The notes: generated from the sequence alone by a model not told the origin. DNA of 11,287 nucleotides from an uncultured Acidimicrobiales bacterium (GCA_937942965.1 CALDGN010000024.1:1-11287); one strand, 5' to 3'. Numbered from the stretch's first letter, positions 1-7,643 are shown. A program made the numbers and translations.

Positions 1-259
1 CGAGCGCGTAGTCGCCGCGTTGGGCGTAGTAGTCGCTGTCGCCATGTGGGCACACGATGTTGAGCCCGTCGGCGGCGCCGCGCAAGAAGATGCTCACGAG
101 AACGGTGTCGTCGCCCGCGCCGGGAAGCGCCCACGCGGTGAGCGGGTTGCGTCCGGGTACGGCAATGCCGGTGCCCACGAAGGTGACGACCCCAGCAGAG
201 GTCAAGCCCTTGAGGAAGCGACGTCGGGTCGAGGAGCGAGGCGTATTCGAGAACGTCAT
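1..259 (-). CDS. DUF1501 family Tat-exported protein, N-terminal part (cut by window edge)
   Basis: The first 86 residues are visible; the rest lies beyond base 1. The N-terminus is a twin-arginine signal (T-R-R-R-F-L-K-G, about residues 11-18) followed by a hydrophobic stretch and a likely cleavage near T-A-W-A. The mature part starts with V-L-V-S-I-F-L-R-G-A-A-D-G-L-N, the DUF1501 hallmark (F-x-R-G-x-x-D-G-L-N), and is alignable with the second DUF1501 gene at 10143. DUF1501 proteins belong to the alkaline phosphatase/sulfatase-like superfamily and are exported; their substrate is not known. The ATG lies 1 nt after the stop codon of the DUF1800 gene (TGA-C-ATG), with a GAGG ribosome site at 267-270 inside that gene, so translation is probably coupled. 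The start and family are well supported; the length cannot be judged. Confidence 0.88.
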   Translation of the reverse strand, partial: MTFSNTPRSSTRRRFLKGLTSAGVVTFVGTGIAVPGRNPLTAWALPGAGDDTVLVSIFLRGAADGLNIVCPHGDSDYYAQRGDYAL

Positions 260-260
260 G

Positions 261-1585
261 TCAGTACCTCACGAACTCGGGTGAGCACATGATCAGGTGG
301 GCGGCGGCGCTGACACGGCCGTCGCTGTTGGCCGCATTTGCAGCGACGTGGTCGAGCACAGCGACTCGTGAGTCGTTCGACAGTCCGCCCGGGACCATCT
401 CGGCGGCGACGGCGTCGACCGTGTCGATGGTGTCGTCGCCGAGCGTCGAGGAGCGGGCCCGCAGTTTCGCGATGAGCGGCGGGTGATAGGCGATGCGTTC
501 GGCGATCGTGAACCGACTGAGCATCGAGGCACCGGAAACCCAAAAGTCGGATTGTTCCGGATAGCCGGTCGGCGGCCCGACGACGTAGGGGGTTTCGCCT
601 GCGTCGACGATCCCGTCAACCAAGTCGGCTTCGATGGCCGACCAGTCGGCGAAGTCCTCGGCTCCCATGGCGAGCAGTCCGCTGCTCACAAAGCGTGACG
701 GTGGTTTGACCTTGGCGCGGAAGTTCGCTTCGGCCAAGAAGTCGGGATGGTTCAACATGGACGTCGTCATCGCGCCGAGATCACGACTGGGGCCGTAGGC
801 CGCTTGGGCGGCAGCTTTCACACCTGCTGGAGGGATCTCGTTGATAAATCGAGCGACGAGCTTGCCGCCCAAGAAATCGGGCGCCGACGGATGGTTGGCC
901 AAGAAGCTGAGGAAGGCAACACCTTCTTCTTCGCCGCCGCCGGCGGGGTACGGGACACCCATGACCGTTTGGCGTTGAAGTCGTGGCGGGCCTGCTTGAA
1001 GAAGTAGGCGTCGTTCGTCACCGACCAGCCGGTGAGAATGCGAGCGGCCTCGGTGATGTCGAACTCGTTGTAGCCACCGTTCACGCCGATGGTGTGAAGC
1101 TCCATGACCTCGCGGGCGTAGTTGTCGTTACCGCCATAGGTCTTGCCGTTGACGACCTCGTCCTCGAAGTTGATGCGATTATCGAGGTAATCGAGCATCG
1201 ATGGTGACTTGGCCGTCTCGAGCAGCATCGTGCCGAAGTCGCCCAGGAGGTAGGGCAAGATCGCGACGTTTTGGTGGTGGCCGACCATGCGACCGCGGAT
1301 CGTTTTGACGACCTGGTTCTGATTCAGTGATTCGGTCGAGATGTTGAAGTGGTTGAACCAGAACTCGAGCAATGCGGCTTCGAGCTGGCGGCGCGAGGTG
1401 ACATCGCGCAGCATCTTGTTGCCGATAGTGGTGCCGGTCGCGGAGATCGCCGCGAGCGAGCCATCGAGCTGCTCAGTCACATAGGCAGCGCGTCCAATGG
1501 CGTCGTAACGGTTGCTGTGCCACACGCTCTGGCCATGGCCGAGGCGATTGAGCACGTGCTCTTTCTGTTGGCTGGCACTCAGCAT
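261..1585 (-). pseudogene. DUF1800 family protein, frameshifted (one base missing near 966-970)
   Basis: Two overlapping reading frames together make one DUF1800 protein of about 441 residues. Frame one starts at ATG 1585 (M-L-S-A-S-Q-Q-K-E-H-V-L-N-R-L-G-H-G) and carries F-W-F-N-H-F-N (residues 75-81), Y-A-R-E-V-M-E-L-H-T (about 156-165) and I-L-T-G-W (about 183-187), ending at H-D-F-N-A-K206. The family then continues in another frame with V-M-G-V-P-Y-P-A-G-G-G and runs to M-C-S-P-E-F-V-R-Y and a stop at 261-263. Restoring one base in the AAA run at 968-970 gives H-D-F-N-A-K-T-V-M-G, which matches the usual K-T-V-L-G of the family. No signal peptide is visible, unlike the paralogue at 8458. 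A GGGG stretch 4 nt before the ATG is a weak ribosome site. It lies 129 nt downstream of the CotH/dockerin gene and 1 nt before DUF1501. Either a sequencing error or a recent pseudogene; molecular function of DUF1800 is unknown. Confidence 0.85.
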
Positions 1586-1714
1586 GGATCCCCACCACGG
1601 GCGTTTGCACGTCTGTTTCTCAGCCCTGGATCGGCCGCGGCCAATCGAGGGTTAAGTGTAGATCATCGATCTTGACGTGTCCGTGGGCCAAGGGGCTCAG
1701 GTGCGTGGACCGGA

Positions 1715-4700
1715 TCAGTCGGGTGGGCACCAGCCGTTGTCGATACCGACGTCGCATTGCGAGATCAGGAGACCGTCGATGACGTTGGTTGCGCCGTCGC
1801 CGTTGAAGTCGCCTGCGGCCGCGTTGAGTTGCGTTGCGGGATCCGCAAGCGGGCAGCCGGCGTAGTCGGTGCGGTTGCCAGCGCCGTATTGGGCGATCAA
1901 CAACGCGTCGACGATGTCGTAGCTCACGCTGCAGTTCACGTCGCCGGGTGGCCCGACGTCGGGCCGGATGGCATCGAGATCTTGGGCACGGTCGGCGAAG
2001 TTGTTCGGCAGGCCGAATGTCGATTCGTCACCATCGCCGTAGTTCGAGCTTGCGGTGATCGTTTCGTCAGGGTCTTGTTCGAGCTCGCCGACCTGGGTGT
2101 TCGAGATGCCGCCGTCCGCCAACGCACCGATGCCTTCGCCTGCCGGGCCGAAGCGTCGGGTGTCGGCGGTGTCGTAGATCGAGAGCTGCCAGTTGTCGTT
2201 CGACACGCGGAAGTCAGTGGCGGTGATGTAGGTGCCGGAGCCGGTGGCGCCGGCGACGACGTGGATCCACCAATCGCTGCCCTCGGGCGCATAGCTGACG
2301 TCTTCGGCATAGACGTCGCCGCCGGGCACGATGATCGTGTTTTCGGCGACGGTGATGATCGTGCCGGAGCGGAGCTCGGCCCAGACACTGTCTTGGCTGA
2401 ACGTCAGGCTCTGGTTGAACTCGCCGTTGTCGTTGATGTCCATACGCCAGCCTCGAATGTCGAGGTTGTCCTCGACGACGATGAGCTCGAACCAGTCGCC
2501 GCCGTTGCCTTGCAGGGAACCGAGTCGGGTGTCGCCGTTGAGCAGGAAGTTGCTCGACGACACTGAGTTCCACTCGTTCAGGATCAGGCCCGGAGGTGCG
2601 GCGCCGTCGCCCCATTGGGTCGTGGCTTGCGCTTGGCCGTTGAGGTCGGTCAGCTCGATCGAGCCGCCGTTGTCGTTGAGTGGAGCGTCGTATTCGCCGA
2701 GGACGTAGTGGTTGGTGGTGACGGCTCGGTAGCCGCCGATGGTGTCGTCGGCGACGAGGTAGGCGGAACCGTTGCTTGGAAGCACGGCGCCTGGCAGGAG
2801 CGTGGCGGTCGCGGAGCCGCCGATCTGCCAACCGGAGATATCGATCGCGGTGTTTTCGTTGTTGCGGATCTCGATGCGTTCGGCACGGGGGTCGCCCGGT
2901 GCGGCGTCGACGATCAGTTCGAGGTTGGGGTTCGCGGGCTGGGGGCCGGGGATGTCTCCGTTCGGTCCGCCGCCGATGATGTGGGCGTAGTACTGGTCGA
3001 TCCAGGTGTCGGAGTGGCGGTCGATCGCGGCCTGTTGGCCGTAGTTCTGGCCGCCCCAGAAGCCCCACTTGGCGGTGTCAAGGGCCCATTCGTTGACGCC
3101 ACCGTTTGCGCCGGTGATGTCAGCGAAGATGTCACGCGAGACCTGTTCGTAGCGGCCGGCGCCGAACCATTCATCGGCCAGTGTGCGCAGACGGCGCAGG
3201 TACAGCTCGCGGTACGGAGCGCTGAGTCCTTGGTTGAAGACGGCGGCTTGGTTCTTCCAGCGATGCCAGACATAGCTCCAGGTGCTGCCGTTTTCGAGAG
3301 CGACGGTCAATCCCTGGTCGGGCGCGTAGCGGATGCCTTGAGAGAGGTCGAGATCCCAGACCATGCCTTCCATGCGCTGATGCTCGTCGGCGTCGTACCA
3401 CGAGTAGAAGTTGCCGTGGGCGAAGTCGTTGTTCTGGATGACCGATGCGGCGGCGAGCAGGTTGATGTACTCGGGGATGTCCCAGGTCTCGAACCCGACG
3501 CTGCTCGCGGCATCGACGTTGGGGCCGCCCTCGTAGCTGAAGTTGACACTCTTGTAGAGCGTGGCGTTGTCGAGCCCGTTGTCCTTGAGGAAGCCGCCTT
3601 CGGGGTGTTCCTGCAGGGTGTGCAGGCCGAAGAACTCACCGTTGAGGCGCAGTTGCACGTGCTGCACCTGGCTGGCGACGAGGCCCATCTGGTCAGCGAC
3701 GGTGTGGCCGACGACTTCGCGGATGCGGGCCTCATCGGCGAAGCCGCCCTGGAGGTCGATCGAGTCGACGCCGTAGTCGATGCCGTCGATGAAGAAGTCG
3801 TGGTGGTCGGGGAACTTGAACTTCCAGTTGCGCTTGGTCCAGGCACTAGACCGTGCGATTGCGCCGCGGATGCGGAAGCCGACGTTGTCCCAGACTTGGC
3901 CGTTGTAGGCGAGCACGCCGTCGTGGAGGTTGCTGCCGCTTTCGTTGTAGCCAGCGTTGTAGTTCGAGGTGCTGGTGAACCACTCCATGACCGGCAGGTT
4001 CGAATCGATGTCGGGGTCCGAGACGGTGGTGCCGACCCAGTTGATCGAGTCCGCGGTTTGGGGGGCGATGCGTCCGCCGTTGTTGGTGATGCGGAAGCGC
4101 ACCAGGTCGCCGGCGTCGTACGCGCTGGCTGGGATCGTCGCGACCCAGGTGTCGCCTTGGTCGAGGTTCATCGGCACGGTTTGGGTCGAGCCGGGGTAGT
4201 TGATGCGGTATTCGAGGGCGACGGTTTGGCCGCCGTAGATGTCGGCTTGGATCTCGATTGGTTCGTCGGCGGCGGGAAGCACCGTCCACGCGAAGTTCTC
4301 AACGACGCTCGTTGGCGCTTGGCCGACGTTCGCGTTGACTCCACCTGGCGTCGGGGTTGCGCCGCTCCACCAGAACGAGCTGCCGTCGGCATCTTCGGCG
4401 GACAGCAGCGAAAGGGAATCGCCGTTGCCGTCTGCCTCGACCGACCAAGCTCCCGGGGTGTCGGAGCCGTCGCTATAGGTGATCTCGTCGACGATGGTGC
4501 CTTGGGCATCGACGAGCGCGATGCGTTCGCCACCGTTCGAGAGTTCGCCCGCCCACTGGCCGTTGGCGGTCTCATTGAAGAAGTCGTCGTAGCCGACGAG
4601 GTCATCGGCGATCACCAGGTAACCGACGGCGGGCAGGATCGTGCCGGGCGGGAACGTGTAGTCGACGCCGTCGGTGAAGCGCCATCCACCAACTTCGATG

Positions 4701-4933
4701 AAGGAGTCACCTGCGTTGTAGATCTCGATGAACTCGGCGGGTGCGTCGGGGCAGGGCGAGAAGTTCTCTTGGCACGGCGGGTGGTAGAAGATCTCGTTGA
4801 TCACCACTTGGTCGGGGTCTTGCGCTGCGGCATCGGTCGTCGGCAACAAGACAGCGAGCATGGACGCGACGAGCAGAAGCGCCCAGCATGGCGTAGTGAT
4901 GCGACGCATCATCGAGGTGGTCTCCCGGCTCAT
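1715..4933 (-). CDS. Secreted lamin-tail / CotH kinase-like / dockerin multidomain protein
   Basis: 1072 residues. A Sec-type signal peptide (R-R then hydrophobic 17-30, likely cleavage after D-A-A-A-Q, about 38) precedes: lamin-tail domain 1 (about 42-195, V-V-I-N-E-I-F-Y start); a beta-rich linker domain (about 205-305); a CotH kinase-like domain (about 310-660) with F-R-I-R-G and K-R-N-W-K-F-K-F (353-374), L-N-G-E-F-F-G-L (430-437), L-Q-E and the acidic W-D-L-D (526-529); a second lamin-tail (about 670-775) and a third (about 783-985); and a C-terminal type I dockerin (about 997-1062) with two calcium loops, D-V-N-C-S-V-S-Y-D-I-V-D and D-F-N-G-D-G-A-T-N-V-I-D. CotH proteins are atypical kinases in spore formers; here an extracellular phosphotransfer or structural role is only inferred. 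Dockerins bind cohesins, none of which is seen here. The start could instead be M8 (4912), which has a GGGAG 9 nt upstream. First gene of the minus-strand unit. Confidence 0.9.
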   Translation of the reverse strand: MSRETTSMMRRITTPCWALLLVASMLAVLLPTTDAAAQDPDQVVINEIFYHPPCQENFSPCPDAPAEFIEIYNAGDSFIEVGGWRFTDGVDYTFPPGTILPAVGYLVIADDLVGYDDFFNETANGQWAGELSNGGERIALVDAQGTIVDEITYSDGSDTPGAWSVEADGNGDSLSLLSAEDADGSSFWWSGATPTPGGVNANVGQAPTSVVENFAWTVLPAADEPIEIQADIYGGQTVALEYRINYPGSTQTVPMNLDQGDTWVATIPASAYDAGDLVRFRITNNGGRIAPQTADSINWVGTTVSDPDIDSNLPVMEWFTSTSNYNAGYNESGSNLHDGVLAYNGQVWDNVGFRIRGAIARSSAWTKRNWKFKFPDHHDFFIDGIDYGVDSIDLQGGFADEARIREVVGHTVADQMGLVASQVQHVQLRLNGEFFGLHTLQEHPEGGFLKDNGLDNATLYKSVNFSYEGGPNVDAASSVGFETWDIPEYINLLAAASVIQNNDFAHGNFYSWYDADEHQRMEGMVWDLDLSQGIRYAPDQGLTVALENGSTWSYVWHRWKNQAAVFNQGLSAPYRELYLRRLRTLADEWFGAGRYEQVSRDIFADITGANGGVNEWALDTAKWGFWGGQNYGQQAAIDRHSDTWIDQYYAHIIGGGPNGDIPGPQPANPNLELIVDAAPGDPRAERIEIRNNENTAIDISGWQIGGSATATLLPGAVLPSNGSAYLVADDTIGGYRAVTTNHYVLGEYDAPLNDNGGSIELTDLNGQAQATTQWGDGAAPPGLILNEWNSVSSSNFLLNGDTRLGSLQGNGGDWFELIVVEDNLDIRGWRMDINDNGEFNQSLTFSQDSVWAELRSGTIITVAENTIIVPGGDVYAEDVSYAPEGSDWWIHVVAGATGSGTYITATDFRVSNDNWQLSIYDTADTRRFGPAGEGIGALADGGISNTQVGELEQDPDETITASSNYGDGDESTFGLPNNFADRAQDLDAIRPDVGPPGDVNCSVSYDIVDALLIAQYGAGNRTDYAGCPLADPATQLNAAAGDFNGDGATNVIDGLLISQCDVGIDNGWCPPD

Positions 4934-4968
4934 CTCGCTACCTATCGGCCCGCGGAGCTTAGCGATGA

Positions 4969-4983
4969 GTTCTCAGTGTTCTC
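4969..4983. repeat. Short direct repeat in the divergent intergenic region
   Basis: GTTCTC-AGT-GTTCTC, two 6-mers with a 9-bp period, lies 36 nt upstream of the CotH/dockerin start in the 160-bp region between the two divergent transcription units (4934-5093). The same region also has an inverted repeat CCGCAG-N8-CTGCGG at 5022-5041. Tandem half-sites one helical turn apart are typical of response-regulator binding, but nothing else supports a function and chance occurrence is possible. Confidence 0.2.
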
Positions 4984-5089
4984 ACAGCCAACGGGCTAGG
5001 CAATCGTCCTAGGGCGTGTGACCGCAGTTCGCCCGCTGCGGCGGCGGGAACGAGCATGGCCCGATCTCGCACAGATGGGGCCGGTGGCC

Positions 5090-5095
5090 TAGCGT
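5090..5095 (+). promoter_or_regulatory. Candidate -10 box for a leaderless AAA+ ATPase transcript
   Basis: TAGCGT fits the actinobacterial TANNNT -10 pattern and ends 7 nt before ATG 5103, which would place the transcription start on or next to the A of that ATG. No Shine-Dalgarno sequence precedes it. No convincing -35 is visible. This is the reason for preferring ATG 5103 over GTG 5094, which would lie inside the hexamer. Confidence 0.35.
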
Positions 5096-5102
5096 GGCAG
5101 CA

Positions 5103-6518
5103 ATGGACCTCGCAGAGAATCTCGGGCAACTCAAGGCATCTGGCTGGACCTCGGTCCCAGTCAAAGAAGAGATGCGCAGGAATGCGATCGCGAAGATCCA
5201 GTCCGGCGAACCGCTCTTCGATGGGGTGATGGGCTACGAGAACACGGTTGCTCCCCAGCTCGAGAATGCGCTGCTCGCCGGCCACGACGTCGTGTTTCTC
5301 GGTGAGCGTGGCCAGGCGAAGACGCGCATGATCCGTTCGTGCATCAACCTGCTCGACGAGTACATGCCGATCGTCGCGGGCTCTGAAATCAACGATGATC
5401 CGTTGAACCCCGTCTCGAAGTACGCCAAGGACCTGGTCGCCGAGCATGGCGACGACACCAAGATCGCGTGGGTGCATCGCAGCGCGCGCTTTGCCGAGAA
5501 GCTGGCGACGCCTGACACCTCGATCGCTGACCTCATTGGCGAAGTCGACCCGATCAAGGTCGCCGAAGGTCGCTACCTGTCCGACGAGTTGACGCTCCAC
5601 TACGGCTTGGTGCCGCGCACCAACCGCGGCATCTTCGCCATGAACGAACTGCCCGACCTCGCCGAGCGAATTCAGGTCGGCCTGCTCAACGTGCTCGAAG
5701 AGCGCGATGTGCAGATTCGTGGCTACAAGATCCGCCTTCCGCTCGATGTGGTGCTGATGGCCTCGGCCAACCCCGAGGACTACACGAACCGCGGGCGCAT
5801 GATCACCCCGCTGAAGGATCGCTTCGGCTCTCAGATCCGAACGCACTACCCGCTCGACGTCGACACCGAAGTTGCGATCATGAAGCAGGAGGCAACGCCG
5901 CTCGATGTCGAAACGCCTGATGGTCCGATCACGGTTGCTGTGCCCGACTACCTGACCGACACCATCGCCACGTTCAGTCACCTCGCCCGTGCGAGCAACC
6001 AGGTCAACCAGCGAAGCGGCGTGAGTGTGCGCCTCAGCGTGAGCAACTACGAATCGGTTGCGGCCAGCGCGCTGCGCCGCGGGCTCAAGGCGGGGGAGCG
6101 CAACGTGGTTGCACGGGTCGATGACCTCGACGCACTGCCCGCGAGTTCGCAGGGCAAGATCGAAATCGAGTCCCTCGAGGAAGGCCGAGAAGGCATGATC
6201 CTCGACACGCTGATCAAGGGCGCCGTGCTCACGGTGTTCAAAGACACGGTCGACCCCGGCCAGACCCGAGCGGTGGTCGATGCGTTCGAGGAGGGGGCGG
6301 TCGTGCACACCGGCGAAGACATCTCGAGTGGAGACCTTGCCAAAATGGTCGCCGACGTCGAGGCGTTGCGCGAACCAGTGCTGGCCCTCACTGGTGGCGA
6401 CGAGTCACCCGCAGCGGTGGCGTCGGCGGTCGAGTTCGTGCTCGAAGGGCTGCACCTCAGCAAACGACTCAACAAGGACTCATCGGGTCCGTCGGCCACC
6501 TACCGCGGGCGCGTCTGA
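5103..6518 (+). CDS. ChlI/MoxR-like AAA+ ATPase (magnesium chelatase subunit I-type)
   Basis: 471 residues from ATG 5103 (474 from the alternative GTG 5094). Numbering from GTG: Walker A variant G-E-R-G-Q-A-K-T-R (70-78); L-I-G-E-V-D-P (147-153) and the helix-2 insert region before R-G-I-F-A-M-N-E-L-P-D-L (178-189), where Walker B ends in N-E rather than D-E, which from memory is usual for this subfamily; sensor 1 in A-S-A-N-P-E-D-Y (223-230); arginine-finger region L-K-D-R-F-G (240-245). MoxR/ChlI-type ATPases act as ring-shaped chaperones that insert metals or remodel partners, normally with a von Willebrand A (VWA) protein encoded next door. Here no VWA gene follows: the stop codon overlaps the start of the thioredoxin-like selenoprotein gene (TGATG), implying co-translation. 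The exact substrate is unknown; 'magnesium chelatase' should not be taken literally, as no chlorophyll genes are seen. Confidence 0.9.
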   Translation: MDLAENLGQLKASGWTSVPVKEEMRRNAIAKIQSGEPLFDGVMGYENTVAPQLENALLAGHDVVFLGERGQAKTRMIRSCINLLDEYMPIVAGSEINDDPLNPVSKYAKDLVAEHGDDTKIAWVHRSARFAEKLATPDTSIADLIGEVDPIKVAEGRYLSDELTLHYGLVPRTNRGIFAMNELPDLAERIQVGLLNVLEERDVQIRGYKIRLPLDVVLMASANPEDYTNRGRMITPLKDRFGSQIRTHYPLDVDTEVAIMKQEATPLDVETPDGPITVAVPDYLTDTIATFSHLARASNQVNQRSGVSVRLSVSNYESVAASALRRGLKAGERNVVARVDDLDALPASSQGKIEIESLEEGREGMILDTLIKGAVLTVFKDTVDPGQTRAVVDAFEEGAVVHTGEDISSGDLAKMVADVEALREPVLALTGGDESPAAVASAVEFVLEGLHLSKRLNKDSSGPSATYRGRV

Positions 6519-7630
6519 TGCTCCTCGAATCGCTCGACATCGACGCCGCGACGTTCTCTGCGCACACCGGTTGGACCATCAAGCCCGAAGGCGCATGCCG
6601 CGGCGACGTGTGCGTGCCACTCGGCAACGGAGACTTCGACGCCCGCACCGCAGCGCAGCGTTTGGGCATGGCGATCGTGGAACACGACGGGGCGATCGCC
6701 GTTGGTCCCGATTCCGTCAGTGGCCGGGCGCTCGCCTCGGCTCAGGCCCCCGAACTGGTGCTCGACGACATCGACGGGAACGAGTTCCGGCTGTCATCGC
6801 TGCGCGGCCAGAAGGTCGTGATCGTCGCATGGGCGCCCTATTGAGGGTGCTCGTTTGATCTGCCCGTGTGGCAGACACTGCGTCATGAACTGCATCCCCT
6901 CGGCGTTGAAATCGTCACGGTGTCGCTCGAGTCGACCGGTGCTGATGCGTCCCGCGACCTGATCGACGCGGCGCACGCCGAACATCCGTCGCTGCTCGAC
7001 CCGACGCATCAACTCGATGCACTGTTCGGCGTGGTGAACATCCCGAACGTCATCTGGATCGACGAGTCGGGCACGATCGTCCGGCCGCCCGAGCCCGGTT
7101 GGCCGTCGGGTGAGTTGTCGATGCCGCCCGAGTTGTTCACCGCTCTGCCCGAACTGGGGTCGGCGCCCGCTGCGCCGCAGCCGCCCGATAACGGGCCTGG
7201 CCAATGGGACGTGCTCGGCTCGGGTCAGGACAGAGGCGCATATGTCGAGGCCCTTCGCGACTGGGCCGCCCGCGGCGCCGACAGTCGTTTCGTCATGTCG
7301 CCGGCCGATGTGGTGGCCGCTTCGCAGCCGCGTTCGGACGATTCATCGACCGCTGCAGCACACTTCGAGATGGCCAACCACCTCTGGTCGACAGCAAATC
7401 GCGAGGCGGCGATCGAACACTTCAACGAGTGCCATCGGCTCGATCCCGACAACTGGACCTACAAGCGCCAGGCGTGGTCGCTCGTTGGGCGCGAACAAGT
7501 CGACGGTCGATTCGGCCCGTTCGTGCAGGCCCCGCTCGCCGGCGAAGAGTCGAAATGGCCCTTTGCGTCCGACTTCACATCCGACGTGCTCGCAACCGAG
7601 GTGGGCGCGTACTACCCGGCAACGCTGTAA
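6518..7630 (+). CDS. Thioredoxin-fold (ResA/AhpC-TSA-like) candidate selenoprotein, in-frame TGA read as Sec109
   Basis: One 370-residue frame containing an in-frame TGA at 6842-6844. Before it: an N-terminal segment with a C27-x4-C32 motif (A-C-R-G-D-V-C-V-P), then a redoxin lead-in (E-L-V-L-D-D-I-D-G-N-E-F-R-L-S-S-L-R-G) and the beta strand K-V-V-I-V-A-W-A-P-Y. The TGA sits where the catalytic residue belongs, giving W-A-P-Y-U-G-C-S-F-D-L-P-V-W. After it come the helix, the strand G-V-E-I-V-T-V-S-L, and the cis-proline loop V-N-I-P-N (P176), so the thioredoxin fold is complete only if TGA is decoded. The C-terminus has a TPR-like helical hairpin (about 277-323, D-P-D-N-W-T-Y-K-R-Q-A-W) and ends G-A-Y-Y-P-A-T-L. 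No signal peptide, so probably cytoplasmic. Translation is coupled to the AAA+ gene by TGATG. A SECIS-like hairpin follows the TGA. Alternatives are a Cys codon (TGC/TGT) mutated or miscalled to TGA. An automatic caller would split it at 6844 with a false GTG restart at 6866. Confidence 0.8.
6842..6897 (+). promoter_or_regulatory. SECIS-like stem-loop directly 3' of the in-frame TGA
   Basis: Starting at the TGA (6842-6844), three nested helices can be drawn. The outer helix is GGGUGC (6845-6850) with GCAUCC (6892-6897), 6 bp with one G-U pair. The middle helix is GUUU (6853-6856) with GAAC (6887-6890), 4 bp with one wobble. The upper helix is UCUGCC (6859-6864) with GGCAGA (6870-6875), a perfect 6 bp. 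The apical loop is CGUGU (6865-6869), with a G in its second position and 21 nt between the TGA and that G. From memory, bacterial SECIS elements need an apical loop of 3-14 nt with a G in its first two positions, about 16-37 nt after the UGA; this fits. It would bind SelB. Folding was done by eye, without energies. Confidence 0.6.
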
Positions 7631-7642
7631 GTCGTCAGCGTT
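7621..7642. repeat. Inverted repeat at the end of the selenoprotein gene, possible TetR operator or weak terminator
   Basis: AACGCTG (7621-7627), 8-nt spacer, CAGCGTT (7636-7642): a perfect 7-bp dyad that overlaps the TAA stop at 7628-7630. It directly abuts the candidate -35 box of the TetR gene (7644-7649). As RNA it would form a 7-bp hairpin followed by an interrupted T-rich run, poor for an intrinsic terminator. As DNA its size and position suit autoregulation by the downstream TetR protein. The choice between these is open. Confidence 0.35.
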
Positions 7643-7643
7643 C

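Noticed and set aside
1586..1714. Independent promoter or terminator between the CotH gene and the DUF1800 gene
   Set aside because: A TACACT hexamer on the minus strand and a GGCCGCGGCC palindrome (1633-1642) are present, but there is no suitable -35, and no hairpin followed by a T run. Too weak to call.
2615..4999. Long plus-strand open frame (794 codons) opposite the CotH/dockerin gene
   Set aside because: Its translation is Val/Ala/Asp/Gly-rich with no domain pattern, while the opposite strand encodes clear domains. It is an antisense shadow of high-GC coding sequence.
5022..5041. CCGCAG-N8-CTGCGG as a terminator or riboswitch element
   Set aside because: Only a 6-bp GC-rich dyad in GC-rich sequence, without a T run or any aptamer-like context; noted only as possible DNA-binding site.
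4959..6308. Minus-strand open frame (449 codons) opposite the AAA+ ATPase
   Set aside because: The plus strand carries Walker A, Walker B and sensor motifs; the minus frame has no recognisable features and is composition-driven.
6866..7630. Separate 254-residue gene starting at GTG 6866
   Set aside because: This GTG is inside the SECIS-like hairpin loop, has no ribosome site, and would start in the middle of the thioredoxin helix, lacking the first strand and active site.
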